Positions 45,245-53,447 are shown, counted from the stretch's first letter. The stretch is DNA of 64,000 bases from Bacteroidota bacterium (GCA_029237825.1 JAQZBQ010000001.1:366508-430507); one strand, 5' to 3'. Numbers and translations are program-made. Notes: generated by a model not told the origin, from the letters alone.

Positions 45245-46018
45245 TTATACTTTAAATCTTTGCTGATTATGATATTTAAGGAATTCTACGTCTGGCAAAA
45301 ACTTCGTTGGTAAAATGATGTCCTTGTCTTCATAGGCCAAAAAATATTCCCTTACAGATTGAGTTTTATTTTGCTTCTTAAGAATTGAAGATATTTTAAT
45401 TTTATATTCAGGAGTAATTGTGATTAATCCCGATTCAAATGCTTTATCGTGCAGTGAATTTATTGCAAGTCCATTCCTTGGATTCAATCTGTTCGCATCA
45501 TCTAAGCCCCAAGGCCTAATATGCCCTGCTATTAAAAATTCTGGGTTTTGCAATCCTGTAATACAACAAGTACAATTATAAGCCGCTAATACTGATTTCC
45601 GGAAAAAACTTTGATTGACCCTTACTTTAACAACAGCTTCTCTTGTCTTCCCTTCTTTTGGCAGCTCTTCCTCAATTATTTCATTTAGCACTTCAACAGA
45701 CGTATGTTTGAATCGTGCTAATAATTTTTCACTTTCATAAGGTAAAATATCCCAATGGGTATAGAATTCATCCCAAATTTCTTTATCTAATTTACTTGCG
45801 TTTGTAGCCCCCTTGATTCCTCGAGCATGTAAACTAGGATCTAAAGATGCTAAATTAACGAGTTTATAAGCTACGGAACTTGATGTTCTACCTATCAATT
45901 CAGCCAGTTTAGTAATTTCAGGAGTACCACTATGCAATTTTCCAAAAGGAAGCTTGCAATACAAATTCATTGCTAAAATCAACTCTTCCCTTGTCCAAAG
46001 TTTTTGTCCTTCTTTCAT
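45245..46018 (-). CDS. HNH endonuclease with N-terminal DNA-binding-like domain
   Basis: The 257-residue protein has an N-terminal helical domain of about 75 residues (KLWTREELILAMNLYCKLPF, then ITKLAELIGRTSSSVAYKL) that resembles a Myb/SANT or winged DNA-binding module. The nuclease is at about 150-235: YNCTCCITG, then AGHIRPWGLDDANRLNPRNG and LHDKAFESGLITI. The motif order C-x2-C, H-I, N-x2-N-G-L, H-D-x-A-F matches the HNH_2-type restriction-like nucleases. No methyltransferase is adjacent. Low-GC codon use compared with efp or accA suggests acquisition. It might be a stand-alone defence or DNA-processing nuclease; this is inferred. Confidence 0.85.
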   Translation of the reverse strand: MKEGQKLWTREELILAMNLYCKLPFGKLHSGTPEITKLAELIGRTSSSVAYKLVNLASLDPSLHARGIKGATNASKLDKEIWDEFYTHWDILPYESEKLLARFKHTSVEVLNEIIEEELPKEGKTREAVVKVRVNQSFFRKSVLAAYNCTCCITGLQNPEFLIAGHIRPWGLDDANRLNPRNGLAINSLHDKAFESGLITITPEYKIKISSILKKQNKTQSVREYFLAYEDKDIILPTKFLPDVEFLKYHNQQRFKV

Positions 46019-46954
46019 AATGGGAAAGGTAATAGTTTTACTGTTAAATACCTCCTCGCTACAAAGCCTTCATGACTCTCCACCCAAATACACATACCCT
46101 CTTACTCTAATGGGAATGCCTATTTACCTTTGGATGAGTAGGCATCAACACTTGGCTAAATACACTGTTACCCACGCATAGGTATGCCCTTTAACCTCGG
46201 GAAGTACTCATCTATCCTTGAATAACTATGCACTTTAGCCCGGCAGAGTTGGCATATTGCCTCAAGTAGGTAGGCATCTTGCCTCAGTTAGGTAGGCATC
46301 TTACCTCAGGTGGGTTGGCATATTACCTCAGGTGGGTTGGCATATTACCCCGGTTAGGTAGGCATATTACCTCAGGTAGGTAGGCATCTTACCTCAGGTG
46401 GGTTGGCATATTACCTTAGGTGGGTTGGCATATTACCCCGGTTAGGTAGGCATCTTACCTCAGGTGGATAGGATATTACCCCGGATAGATACCCTGTTAC
46501 CGGCGTGTAAAATGATATTTTTCATTCATCAATTGTTAAAATATCGGGTCGTGTTGACCTGTTCTCCTAAAGTTTTTATCGACCGAATGTGAAATTATTT
46601 CCGCCACTTATGGCAGGGTTACAACCACTTATGAATTCAAACTGTCTTTAACTTTTTTTGGTGGATGTTAAAATCGATTTGTGGCACAGGCCTTGGAAAG
46701 GTACTGGTAGCAAGCGAAAACAAAGGCATAAATGAAAATTCTTTTTCGACTTCGCCAAAAAACAATGGATTGACACAGTAATACATTCAAAAAAACCGTT
46801 TAACCCTACTAAGAATGCCATTATGGAACCGTCTTTTTAAATACGTGAACAGAACCAGGTTTGGTTTCACAACGCAGAGGTCTTCCTGCCTTTTCCCTCT
46901 CACAAAAAAGTAAAGCATGAACATCAATTTAAAAATCATTTAAAAAAAACCATT
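46019..46954. other. Long intergenic region with tandem array
   Basis: This 936-bp gap contains the 22-bp array (46087-46504). The remaining 450 bp before the next gene shows no convincing coding frame, tRNA or known RNA; it is AT-rich with short C/T-rich runs. It could hold a long leader of the unrecognised gene at 46955. Confidence 0.5.
46087..46504. repeat. 22-bp tandem-repeat array with an 88-bp higher-order unit
   Basis: About 19 units of 21-23 bp follow one another. The central ones (46243-46462) are exactly 22 bp and alternate between the cores GGTAGGCATCTTACC and GGTTGGCATATTACC; each core is an imperfect dyad (GGTA...TACC). Four-unit blocks at 46287-46374 and 46375-46462 differ at three of 88 positions, showing recent duplication. 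Units to the left (46087-46242) and the last two are progressively diverged. The 22-bp period is not a multiple of 3, so the array is not coding. There are no spacers. Confidence 0.9.
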
Positions 46955-47653
46955 ATGAAAAATTCAAATTATTTACCAACCACCGATGCCGATAAGGTGA
47001 TCTGGTTGAACAACTTCACGTCGAAGTTAGCTGTGCACGCCACCATATTAGGCGTCACAACCGCTGAACTCAGTTCAGTACAAAAAGATAATGCTATGTA
47101 TCAGTACGTCATTAACATGATCGAATCGTACAGGCAATATCTGGCCAACCTCACCGGCTACAAGAATATGCTGAAACGCGCCGTCGGTCAACAACATATT
47201 GGTGGCCTCCCTCCTCTCCCGGTGTTAGCCACTGCTCCGGCAACTGTTGCAGAAGGTATCTTCGACAGGATTGCCAAACTGGTAACCCGCATCAAAGCCA
47301 GCCTCACCTATTCTGATAACATCGGTTCCGACTTAGGTGTGATTGCGCCTGCTGCACCTACAATAGACGTCAACAACATGAAGCCCGTGATTACAGTTAA
47401 AATGGAAGTAGGAAGGCCGCACCTGAAATGGGTCAAAGGTTATTCAGACGCCATCGACCTCTACGCCGATCACAATGACGGAAACGGCTTTGCGCTGGTA
47501 GGACGGCTGATGAAAAACGAATACATGGATACCATTCCGGTAGCAGCCGGAAAAGTATTTGATGAGTGGCAATACAAAGCCATCTATGTAATTGCGGATA
47601 CACAGGTTGGCTTGTACAGCAGTATTGTGAACGTGGATGTAAAGAAAATGTAG
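46955..47653 (+). CDS. Protein of unknown function with helical N-terminus and beta-rich C-terminus
   Basis: The 232-residue protein has no signal peptide. Residues about 1-75 are helical (ADKVIWLNNFTSKLAVHATI, MIESYRQYLANLTGYKNML), followed by a Pro/Ala-rich linker (GGLPPLPVLATAPATVAEGI), a second helix and a C-terminal beta domain (about 140-232) with KMEVGRPHLKWVKGYSDAID, DGNGFALVGR and WQYKAIYVIADTQVGLYSS, similar to a fibronectin III strand pattern. I have the impression of related proteins in other environmental bacteria but cannot name the family. It is GC-richer than the HNH gene and lies 450 bp downstream of the tandem array. It is followed by a strong terminator and is monocistronic. 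Confidence 0.75.
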   Translation: MKNSNYLPTTDADKVIWLNNFTSKLAVHATILGVTTAELSSVQKDNAMYQYVINMIESYRQYLANLTGYKNMLKRAVGQQHIGGLPPLPVLATAPATVAEGIFDRIAKLVTRIKASLTYSDNIGSDLGVIAPAAPTIDVNNMKPVITVKMEVGRPHLKWVKGYSDAIDLYADHNDGNGFALVGRLMKNEYMDTIPVAAGKVFDEWQYKAIYVIADTQVGLYSSIVNVDVKKM

Positions 47654-47677
47654 TGTTTCTTTTTTTTCTTTCCTGAT

Positions 47678-47710
47678 AAGAACCCTCTGTCTAAAAAACA
47701 GAGGGTTCTT
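47678..47710 (+). terminator. Rho-independent terminator after the unknown gene
   Basis: A perfect 13-bp stem (AAGAACCCTCTGT/ACAGAGGGTTCTT) with a 7-nt A-rich loop and T-rich tail. Confidence 0.85.
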
Positions 47711-47733
47711 TCTTTATAAATATTTTTTCTTCC

Positions 47734-47812
47734 GATACTTTTGCAGCCAAAAGTATCCAAAAGCTTTTGATTTTGTGATAGGCAATATTCGTATGTTACT
47801 TTTTTTCTTAGT
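47734..47812 (+). repeat. Dispersed intergenic repeat family B, copy 3
   Basis: Stem GATACTTTT/AAAAGTATC around loop GCAGCC (47734-47757), then CAAAAGC, TTGTGATAGGCAAT and TTACTTTTTTTCTTA. It combines features of both copies near 43.1 kb. Confidence 0.65.
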
Positions 47813-48062
47813 CAAGGGCAATTGTGTGGTACACAATTGAGCCAGGTTTGTCGGAGGAGTAACCAAAAAAGACAAGGCAAAAGACCAACCCCCATTTGCC
47901 CCGCATCAGGCTTCCCCGAATGGTGGTTCACACTCTTTTGCCAAATACCTGCCGCACATTTACTCATGTAATTCTGATTATGTTTTATTTTTAACGCTTC
48001 GTAATATTTTTACTTCACTCTATCATCCTTACATACGATCTGAATCTTTCTCAGTTATGCCT

Positions 48063-48152
48063 GCGTGAGGGATTGCAGTGAAAAGCCCACAGCTACGAGG
48101 CACGAGTAGCGAGGACTTGCAACGAAAAGCCCGACCCGTTAGGGGCACGCCC
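48063..48152 (+). repeat. Dispersed intergenic repeat family A, copy 2
   Basis: GCGTGAGGGATTGCAGTGAA at the start, GGACTTGCAACGAAAAGCCC in the middle and GGGGCACGCCC at the end. Internal hairpins: GCTAC/GTAGC (48092-48110) and a short CCC/GGG near the end. Confidence 0.75.
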
Positions 48153-48161
48153 AAGTAAACC

Positions 48162-48252
48162 GCACAAGGGATTTCAGCGGAAATCCTTTGCCTGTGACTT
48201 GCAAAGATTGAAGTGAAAAGCCCGGCCCGCTGCCTCTTTGCGGGCAACGCCC
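48162..48252 (+). repeat. Dispersed intergenic repeat family A, copy 3
   Basis: It starts GCACAAGGGATTTCAGCGGA and has GATTGAAGTGAAAAGCCCGG and the end GGGCAACGCCC. Hairpin CTTTGC/GCAAAG and the terminal CCCGC/GCGGG are visible. It lies 9 bp from copy 2 in the same orientation. Confidence 0.7.
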
Positions 48253-48343
48253 GTATGTTCTGATCCATCTTCCCTTCCCAGGACAATCTCTACCGTAAAA
48301 TCACCCGAAGTGACATGCCTAAAACGTCATACCTTAAAATAAA

Positions 48344-48373
48344 AAAGTCCAACCGAATAACCGGTTGGACTTT
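48344..48373 (-). terminator. Rho-independent terminator of the accA-efp operon
   Basis: A 12-bp stem AAAGTCCAACCG/CGGTTGGACTTT with a 6-nt loop, followed on the minus strand by a T run. Confidence 0.85.
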
Positions 48374-48392
48374 AATATAAAATATATAAAAA

Positions 48393-48956
48393 CTATTTCT
48401 TCACACGCTCTACATAAGTAGCGGTGCGTGTATCCACTTTTACTAAATCACCTTCATTGCAAAACAACGGCACATTCACTTTTGCACCTGAATCCAGGGT
48501 AGCTGGTTTTAACGTGTTAGTTGCAGTGTCCCCTTTAATTCCGGGCTCAGCATAAGCAATCTCACATACCACAAAAGTTGGTGCTTCCGCCAGAATAACC
48601 TGGTCGCCTTCAAACGAAATCTTAACTTCCATTTCCTCTTTTAAGAACTGGAAACTATCTCCGAATAACTTTACCGGAACATATACCTGCTCAAAAGTTT
48701 CTTTGTCCATGCAAACTGCAAATTCGCCTTCCTGGTAAATGTACTGCATGTTCTTAAACTCCACACGCACCACATCCACCGCTTCGCCGCTTCTGAAGCG
48801 GTTTTCGGTTTGCTTCCCATTAATTAAGTTGCGCATTTTGGCCTGGTAAAAAGCCCTTAAGTTACCAGGAGTACGGTGTTGCCATTCTGTAATTATAACT
48901 AATTCGTTATTGAAACGGATGATTGATCCCACGTTGATATCGCCTGTATCTGCCAT
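48393..48956 (-). CDS. efp: Translation elongation factor P
   Basis: The 187-residue three-domain protein helps ribosomes pass proline stretches. Seen: N-terminal KOW-like domain (INVGSIIRFNNELVIITEWQ), the tip loop of domain I, middle OB domain (VPVKLFGDSFQFLKEEMEV) and the C-terminal signature region GDTATNTLKPATLDSGAKVN and VPLFCNEGDLVKVDTRTATY. The tip loop reads TPGNLRAF, so the position of the modified Lys34 of E. coli is Asn32. This suggests that neither lysylation nor the arginine-rhamnosylation type is used. It is 32 bp downstream of accA in the same direction. Confidence 0.95.
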   Translation of the reverse strand: MADTGDINVGSIIRFNNELVIITEWQHRTPGNLRAFYQAKMRNLINGKQTENRFRSGEAVDVVRVEFKNMQYIYQEGEFAVCMDKETFEQVYVPVKLFGDSFQFLKEEMEVKISFEGDQVILAEAPTFVVCEIAYAEPGIKGDTATNTLKPATLDSGAKVNVPLFCNEGDLVKVDTRTATYVERVKK

Positions 48957-48988
48957 TATTTATGTTTTTATCGTTGTTTATACCTTTT

Positions 48989-49954
48989 TTAATTTTGTTC
49001 GAGTTCATGAACTACGCCCATGTTGCTGAATTTTTCAATTCTGGCGTTAATGCGTTGTTCAGGTGTTTGCTGTTTCAATGTGGCAAGGTGTTTTAATATT
49101 TCGGCTTTCACAGTAGCAAACATTGCCTGTTGATCATTATGCGCTCCACCTAACGGCTCTTTAATGATACCATCGATGAGCCCGTTTTTACTCATGTCGT
49201 CTGCTGTTAATTTCAAAGCTTCAGCGGCTGTTTCCTTGAAGTTCCAGCTGCGCCATAAAATAGAGGAGCAGGATTCAGGCGAAATAACCGAATACCAGGT
49301 GTTTTCCAGCATTAATACTTTATCACCTATTCCGATTCCTAGCGCACCACCGCTGGCACCCTCACCAATAATGATACAGATAACTGGCACCTTAAGCTGG
49401 GCCATTTCTAATAAATTCCTGGCTATGGCTTCCCCCTGCCCGCGTTCTTCTGCTTCCAGTCCGGGATAAGCACCGGGTGTATCAATAAACGTTACAATAG
49501 GTTTATTAAATTTTTCTGCCATTTTCATCAATCGCAAGGCTTTGCGGTAGCCCTCAGGATTGGCCATTCCAAAGCGACGGATCTGACGCATTTTGGTATT
49601 TACTCCTTTTTGCTGGCCGATAAACATTACAGTTTGTCCATCTATATCTCCAAAACCTCCTACCATTGCTTTGTCATCACCCACCGTCCGGTCGCCATGC
49701 AATTCAATGAATGAACTCTCAGAAATATGTTCGATATAGGCCAAAGTATACGGACGCTCGGGGTGCCGGCTTACCTGTACACGTTGCCAGGCTGTTAAGT
49801 TGGAAAAAATTTCGACACGCTTTGCATGGATTTTAGTTTCCAGTTCAGCGATCCCTTTACTCATATCCACTTTACTTTTTTCAGCAATCCCTTTCAACTT
49901 CTCTAATTCTTCCTCCAGCTCCTGGATAGGCTTTTCAAAATCAAGATAAATCAT
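48989..49954 (-). CDS. accA: Acetyl-CoA carboxylase carboxyltransferase subunit alpha
   Basis: The 321-residue protein transfers the carboxyl group from biotin to acetyl-CoA in fatty-acid synthesis, together with AccD, which is not in the window. Seen: N-terminal coiled region ([20 protein letters not shown]), [30 protein letters not shown], the oxyanion-hole region [20 protein letters not shown] and [20 protein letters not shown], plus [13 protein letters not shown]. Length is typical. A TATCTTTG -7 box lies 25 bp upstream. Confidence 0.97.
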   Translation of the reverse strand: MIYLDFEKPIQELEEELEKLKGIAEKSKVDMSKGIAELETKIHAKRVEIFSNLTAWQRVQVSRHPERPYTLAYIEHISESSFIELHGDRTVGDDKAMVGGFGDIDGQTVMFIGQQKGVNTKMRQIRRFGMANPEGYRKALRLMKMAEKFNKPIVTFIDTPGAYPGLEAEERGQGEAIARNLLEMAQLKVPVICIIIGEGASGGALGIGIGDKVLMLENTWYSVISPESCSSILWRSWNFKETAAEALKLTADDMSKNGLIDGIIKEPLGGAHNDQQAMFATVKAEILKHLATLKQQTPEQRINARIEKFSNMGVVHELEQN

Positions 49955-49979
49955 CGTACTTGGTAAATTAGTTAGGCGC

Positions 49980-49987
49980 CAAAGATA
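49980..49987 (-). promoter_or_regulatory. -7 promoter box of accA-efp
   Basis: The minus strand reads TATCTTTG, an exact consensus match, 25 bp before the accA start codon. Confidence 0.5.
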
Positions 49988-50201
49988 CTAAAAAATTAAA
50001 AACCAGACACTCGTAAGTTACTGATAGCCAATAGGTGTTCTGATCAAAATCAAAGAGTTTCTATGTTTTACCAAGTTAATGCGGTTTTGATTTCATTTTT
50101 TATTCAATAGAACTTTCAAGCCATTTATGTAATAAGCATTCCAGCAGCAACCAATCAATTTAAAAACTGTAGGCGCGAGACAAACCGTTACGTAAAAATG
50201 A

Positions 50202-50209
50202 TAGTTTTG
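50202..50209 (+). promoter_or_regulatory. -7 promoter box of ispE, adjoining the start codon
   Basis: TAGTTTTG matches the consensus exactly and ends 4 bp before the ATG at 50214, so a leaderless mRNA is expected. Confidence 0.55.
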
Positions 50210-50213
50210 TGTG

Positions 50214-51026
50214 ATGATTTGTTTCCCGAATGCTAAAATAAATTTAGGATTGCACGTGACAGAAAAGCGGGCGGATGGTTTTCATAACATTGAAACGGTT
50301 TTTTATCCTGTAGGCTGGAACGATGCCTTGGAGGTAATAGAGGCGAAATCCCCGGAACCGGAATTCAATTTGCATGTAAGCGGACTTCCCGTTACGGGAA
50401 ATACAACTGATAATTTATTATATAAGGCATTCACGTTAATACGCCAAATTAAGCCACTTCCGGCTATGGATGTTTACCTGCATAAGGTGTTACCAATGGG
50501 TGCCGGTCTCGGTGGCGGGAGTTCGGATGCGGCATTCTTCATTAATTTAGTGAATGAACAATTCGATTTGAACTTCCCGGAAGAAGAACGGTTACAAATA
50601 GCCCGTCAGCTAGGAAGCGACTGTGCATTCTTTATTAAAAATAAACCGGTACTGGCAACTCAAAAAGGTGATGTGTTTGAAGAAATCAATCTGAATTTAG
50701 CTCATCTGTTCATCGCCATCATTTACCCAAACGTTCACAGCAATACCAAAGAAGCTTATAGTCTGGTGAAACCGCAACGGCCCTCGCATTCTTTACCGGA
50801 CATCTTGACTCAGCCGGTTTCTACCTGGAAACATGAACTTGTCAATGACTTTGAGAAATCTATTTTCAGTGTTTATCCGGTTGTTGAGAAAACAAAAAAT
50901 GACCTGTATGATTTAGGGGCTCTGTATGCTTGCATGAGTGGCAGCGGCAGTGCTGTTTTTGGTTTATTTGAACACAGGCCTGTTATAGAAACATCGTTTC
51001 CGCACTGGATAGGAAAACTGACGTAA
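50214..51026 (+). CDS. ispE: 4-diphosphocytidyl-2-C-methyl-D-erythritol kinase
   Basis: The enzyme (270 residues from the ATG at 50214; a GTG lies one codon earlier) phosphorylates CDP-methylerythritol in the MEP isoprenoid pathway. GHMP-kinase motifs are clear: FPNAKINLGLHVTEKRADGF with the substrate Lys and D-G-F/Y-H at the N-terminus, the ATP loop LPMGAGLGGGSSDAAFF (about 96-112) and the C-terminal ACMSGSGSAVFGLF. The start choice is supported by the -7 box. It is monocistronic; family A repeats follow its stop codon. Confidence 0.96.
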   Translation: MICFPNAKINLGLHVTEKRADGFHNIETVFYPVGWNDALEVIEAKSPEPEFNLHVSGLPVTGNTTDNLLYKAFTLIRQIKPLPAMDVYLHKVLPMGAGLGGGSSDAAFFINLVNEQFDLNFPEEERLQIARQLGSDCAFFIKNKPVLATQKGDVFEEINLNLAHLFIAIIYPNVHSNTKEAYSLVKPQRPSHSLPDILTQPVSTWKHELVNDFEKSIFSVYPVVEKTKNDLYDLGALYACMSGSGSAVFGLFEHRPVIETSFPHWIGKLT

Positions 51027-51032
51027 TGTTGT

Positions 51033-51124
51033 GGGCGCATGCGGCGGGAGCCGCATCGGGCTGTCGCTACAATCTCAACACCGCAAGCGTCGCTGAGGAT
51101 TTTCGCTTGCATCCCTTGCGCGGG
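51033..51124 (-). repeat. Dispersed intergenic repeat family A, copy 4 (inverted)
   Basis: The minus strand reads GCGCAAGGGATGCAAGCGAA near the start, then GAGATTGTAGCGACAGCCCG and ends with a hairpin TGCGGC/GCCGCA followed by TGCGCCC. It is more diverged than the others but keeps the two-block order. Confidence 0.6.
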
Positions 51125-51199
51125 TTAAATGCAAATACATTATTTTAATTTCAAATATCAATGTGAGAACAGTAAACTCCATAATTTATCGAATTTGCC

Positions 51200-51304
51200 G
51201 CGTGAGTGATTGCAGGGGAAAGCCCACAGCCTCCGATTGCTATCGGAAGGCGAGGACTTGAAGCGAAAAGCACGACGGCGCCTGCCCTTTGCGCCGGCAC
51301 GCCC
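51200..51304 (+). repeat. Dispersed intergenic repeat family A, copy 5
   Basis: Starts GCGTGAGTGATTGCAGGGGA, contains the hairpin CCTCCGAT/ATCGGAAGG, the second block GGACTTGAAGCGAAAAGCAC, a terminal hairpin GGCGC/GCGCC and the end GGCACGCCC. Confidence 0.75.
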
Positions 51305-51323
51305 AAGCCTACTCCAAAAAATA

Positions 51324-51352
51324 AAAAAAGTCCCGATCGCCTGACCGGGACT
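51324..51352 (-). terminator. Rho-independent terminator of the secreted M1 peptidase gene
   Basis: Arms AGTCCCG/CGGGACT with inner TC/GA pairing and loop GCCT, followed on the minus strand by a run of T. Confidence 0.75.
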
Positions 51353-51373
51353 AAAGATAAGTTTTGAAAGAAG

Positions 51374-53374
51374 CTAGTTCTTAACAACCTTTGCAGATTT
51401 CAAAACCTCCCCATGCTTATTTTTCACGTTTACCAAATAAACGCCATTGGTGTATTTTGAAATATCAAACTCTGCATGCAAATAAAAATTCTGGCTCATT
51501 ATAAGTTTACCAGAAATATCTAACACTTCCACGCTGCCCTCCTTATTATTATAAAGAAAGATGTTCAACGCATCTGATGTTGGATTTGGTCCTACAAATA
51601 CCAAGGCTGCTTCATCTGCCAATTCTTCGGTACTTAAAGCAATGTTTTTGGTAATGGCCCCTGTTTTGTTCAGGATCCAGTTATTGGGATCAACGCCAAT
51701 ACTGGTAACAGTTCCAGTAATTGCCAGGGTATAATTTTCAACAGATTGGCCGTGGAATAACCTTACAATCGTATCGGGTTTTCCCGTCCGTGAAATACGG
51801 TAATCAAGCGGGGTAATAAATAACGGGATTGAAGTAGGTTTGGATGTTGTTTGTGTGGACTTAAGGTAAAACACATTGTTGGAGTGATTCCATTGCACAG
51901 AAAAAGTAGGATAACCTTCACCATAGTACCATTGATTAAAAAACTGGGTAAAGTTCATGCCTGTGAAAGCTTCCATGTGATTTTTGAAATCAATCACGCT
52001 TGCTGTGCTGAATGCGTAAACGTTTTGAAAAGCCCGGATAGCTGGAAAAAAAACAGAATCATTATTGATTTCGTAACGCAGTGAATGTACAATGGCGCTG
52101 CCTTTATCATACGTTAAACGTGAACTAAAAATCACGTTGGCATTCATGGTATCTGCATTTGTAAAATACGAGCTTCCTCCCGGTTGTGACATAACGTTTG
52201 TATGAACATCCAGCATTTTTTGTGCGGCTGTAGTTCCTGTTCCTGTCATATACTGATGGCAAAGGTATTCCGAATAACTAGCCCAGCCTTCATTAATGAA
52301 AATATCTTTCCATGCTGCGCATGTCACATGATCACCCCACCACTGATGGCCAAGTTCATGAGCATCCAGTTCAAATTCGAAAAAGCCAAGACTAGTCATA
52401 GTTTGGTGTTCCATTCCTCCGCTGAATGGTGTCATACAATGCCCGTACTTTTCTTTATGGAAAGGGTACATTCCAAACAGTTTAGACTGCAACTCAAGCG
52501 TGGGAACAATTTTATTAAGCGCTGCTTTTTGGGTTGCCCATGCCGAGTTATTAATGGCATTATCGTAAACAAAATTCTGAATGAAAATAGAGTCGTTTCC
52601 AAGATATTGCGGCTTGGCGTATAAATTATACGGTTTGTATTTGGCAGTTGCTACAGAAATTAAATAATAATCAATTGGGTAACGCGACTGCCACTCGTAA
52701 CGTTTTTTATTCCCCACTTTTACTACCTGCTTTAGCAAACCATTAGAGCCTACCATGTTCAAAGAGTCGGTGGTAGCATAAACCCATGACGAGTCAATTT
52801 TATCACGCAAATCCTGTTTACATGGGTACCAATGGTACGCCACTAAACTTTCACTTAAACTCCAGGTAACTTCATTTCCCCAGGCTCCGGAAACGCCCAT
52901 GTTATAACCATTGCCAATAGCTGCACCTCCGGCAGTTGTGCAGGTTCCTTTATAATATACCACCGCATCAAATAACTGATTTTGAGGAATGGGAATCCCT
53001 GCACTTGCGAGCACTAAACTATCACGACGAACATAATTTCGTTTGGCGCCATTTACATAAACCGAATCAATGGTATGATTGGTATGTAACACAAAAGCAA
53101 ACGAATCGAGTGCCGGCGCCACCACTTTGGCAAGGCTCCGTACGTTACCACTGATAAAAAGTGAATTTCGTTCGATATTAATGTTTAAATGGTAAAATTT
53201 CAGGTCATAACTGTTTTCTTTTGGAATGGTGTTCACTCCCGACTGCTTGTTAACCGCTTGCTGTGCATTCCAGGTTTTATTGAAATGTTTTGCTTTATGA
53301 TCTGCACAAAAATGCGTCTGTGCATGCGACGTGACAAAAGAAACAAGCACCACAAAGAGTATAAATTTTTTCAT
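51374..53374 (-). CDS. Secreted M1-family metallopeptidase with T9SS type A sorting domain
   Basis: The 666-residue protein has a signal peptide (FILFVVLVSFVTSHAQ), an M1 N-terminal beta domain, and the catalytic domain with GGMEHQTM (exopeptidase motif region) and the zinc site HELGH (339-343) with 18 residues to Glu362 in INEGWASYSEY. These are the complete catalytic residues of M1 metallopeptidases. The last 80 residues are a type A T9SS signal: VFVGPNPTSDALNIFL, VLDISGKLIM, YTNGVYLVNVKN and SAKVVKN. It should be exported and digest peptides outside the cell. The catalytic motif is canonical, unlike that of the M1 domain fused to the ABC permease. Confidence 0.95.
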   Translation of the reverse strand: MKKFILFVVLVSFVTSHAQTHFCADHKAKHFNKTWNAQQAVNKQSGVNTIPKENSYDLKFYHLNINIERNSLFISGNVRSLAKVVAPALDSFAFVLHTNHTIDSVYVNGAKRNYVRRDSLVLASAGIPIPQNQLFDAVVYYKGTCTTAGGAAIGNGYNMGVSGAWGNEVTWSLSESLVAYHWYPCKQDLRDKIDSSWVYATTDSLNMVGSNGLLKQVVKVGNKKRYEWQSRYPIDYYLISVATAKYKPYNLYAKPQYLGNDSIFIQNFVYDNAINNSAWATQKAALNKIVPTLELQSKLFGMYPFHKEKYGHCMTPFSGGMEHQTMTSLGFFEFELDAHELGHQWWGDHVTCAAWKDIFINEGWASYSEYLCHQYMTGTGTTAAQKMLDVHTNVMSQPGGSSYFTNADTMNANVIFSSRLTYDKGSAIVHSLRYEINNDSVFFPAIRAFQNVYAFSTASVIDFKNHMEAFTGMNFTQFFNQWYYGEGYPTFSVQWNHSNNVFYLKSTQTTSKPTSIPLFITPLDYRISRTGKPDTIVRLFHGQSVENYTLAITGTVTSIGVDPNNWILNKTGAITKNIALSTEELADEAALVFVGPNPTSDALNIFLYNNKEGSVEVLDISGKLIMSQNFYLHAEFDISKYTNGVYLVNVKNKHGEVLKSAKVVKN

Positions 53375-53447
53375 AGAGTATAATTTTTTTTAGCAAATAA
53401 AATTGAAAACCTAAACTAGCTTATTAAAATGTTAAAGCCAAAGACTT

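Larger units (their letters stand above)
47654..48392. other. Repeat-filled intergenic region
   Basis: In 739 bp there is a terminator (47678-47710), repeat B copy 3 (47734-47812), an 8-bp hairpin CAATTGTG/CACAATTG (47819-47839), C-rich unassigned sequence (47880-47960), repeat A copies 2 and 3 in tandem (48063-48252) and the efp terminator (48344-48373). I see no gene. Confidence 0.6.
51027..51373. other. Intergenic region between convergent ispE and the M1 peptidase gene
   Basis: The 347 bp are mostly two oppositely oriented copies of repeat family A (51033-51124 and 51200-51304), plus the peptidase terminator (51327-51352). No gene is supported. Confidence 0.6.

Noticed and set aside
46087..46504. 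CRISPR array
   Set aside because: The repeats are directly adjacent without unique spacers and no cas genes are present.
48029..48286. Minus-strand 85-residue frame
   Set aside because: It runs through two copies of repeat family A and has no recognisable protein features.
51151..51387. Minus-strand 78-residue frame
   Set aside because: It covers repeat A copy 5 and the peptidase terminator; no family match, and the peptidase C-terminus overlaps its start.
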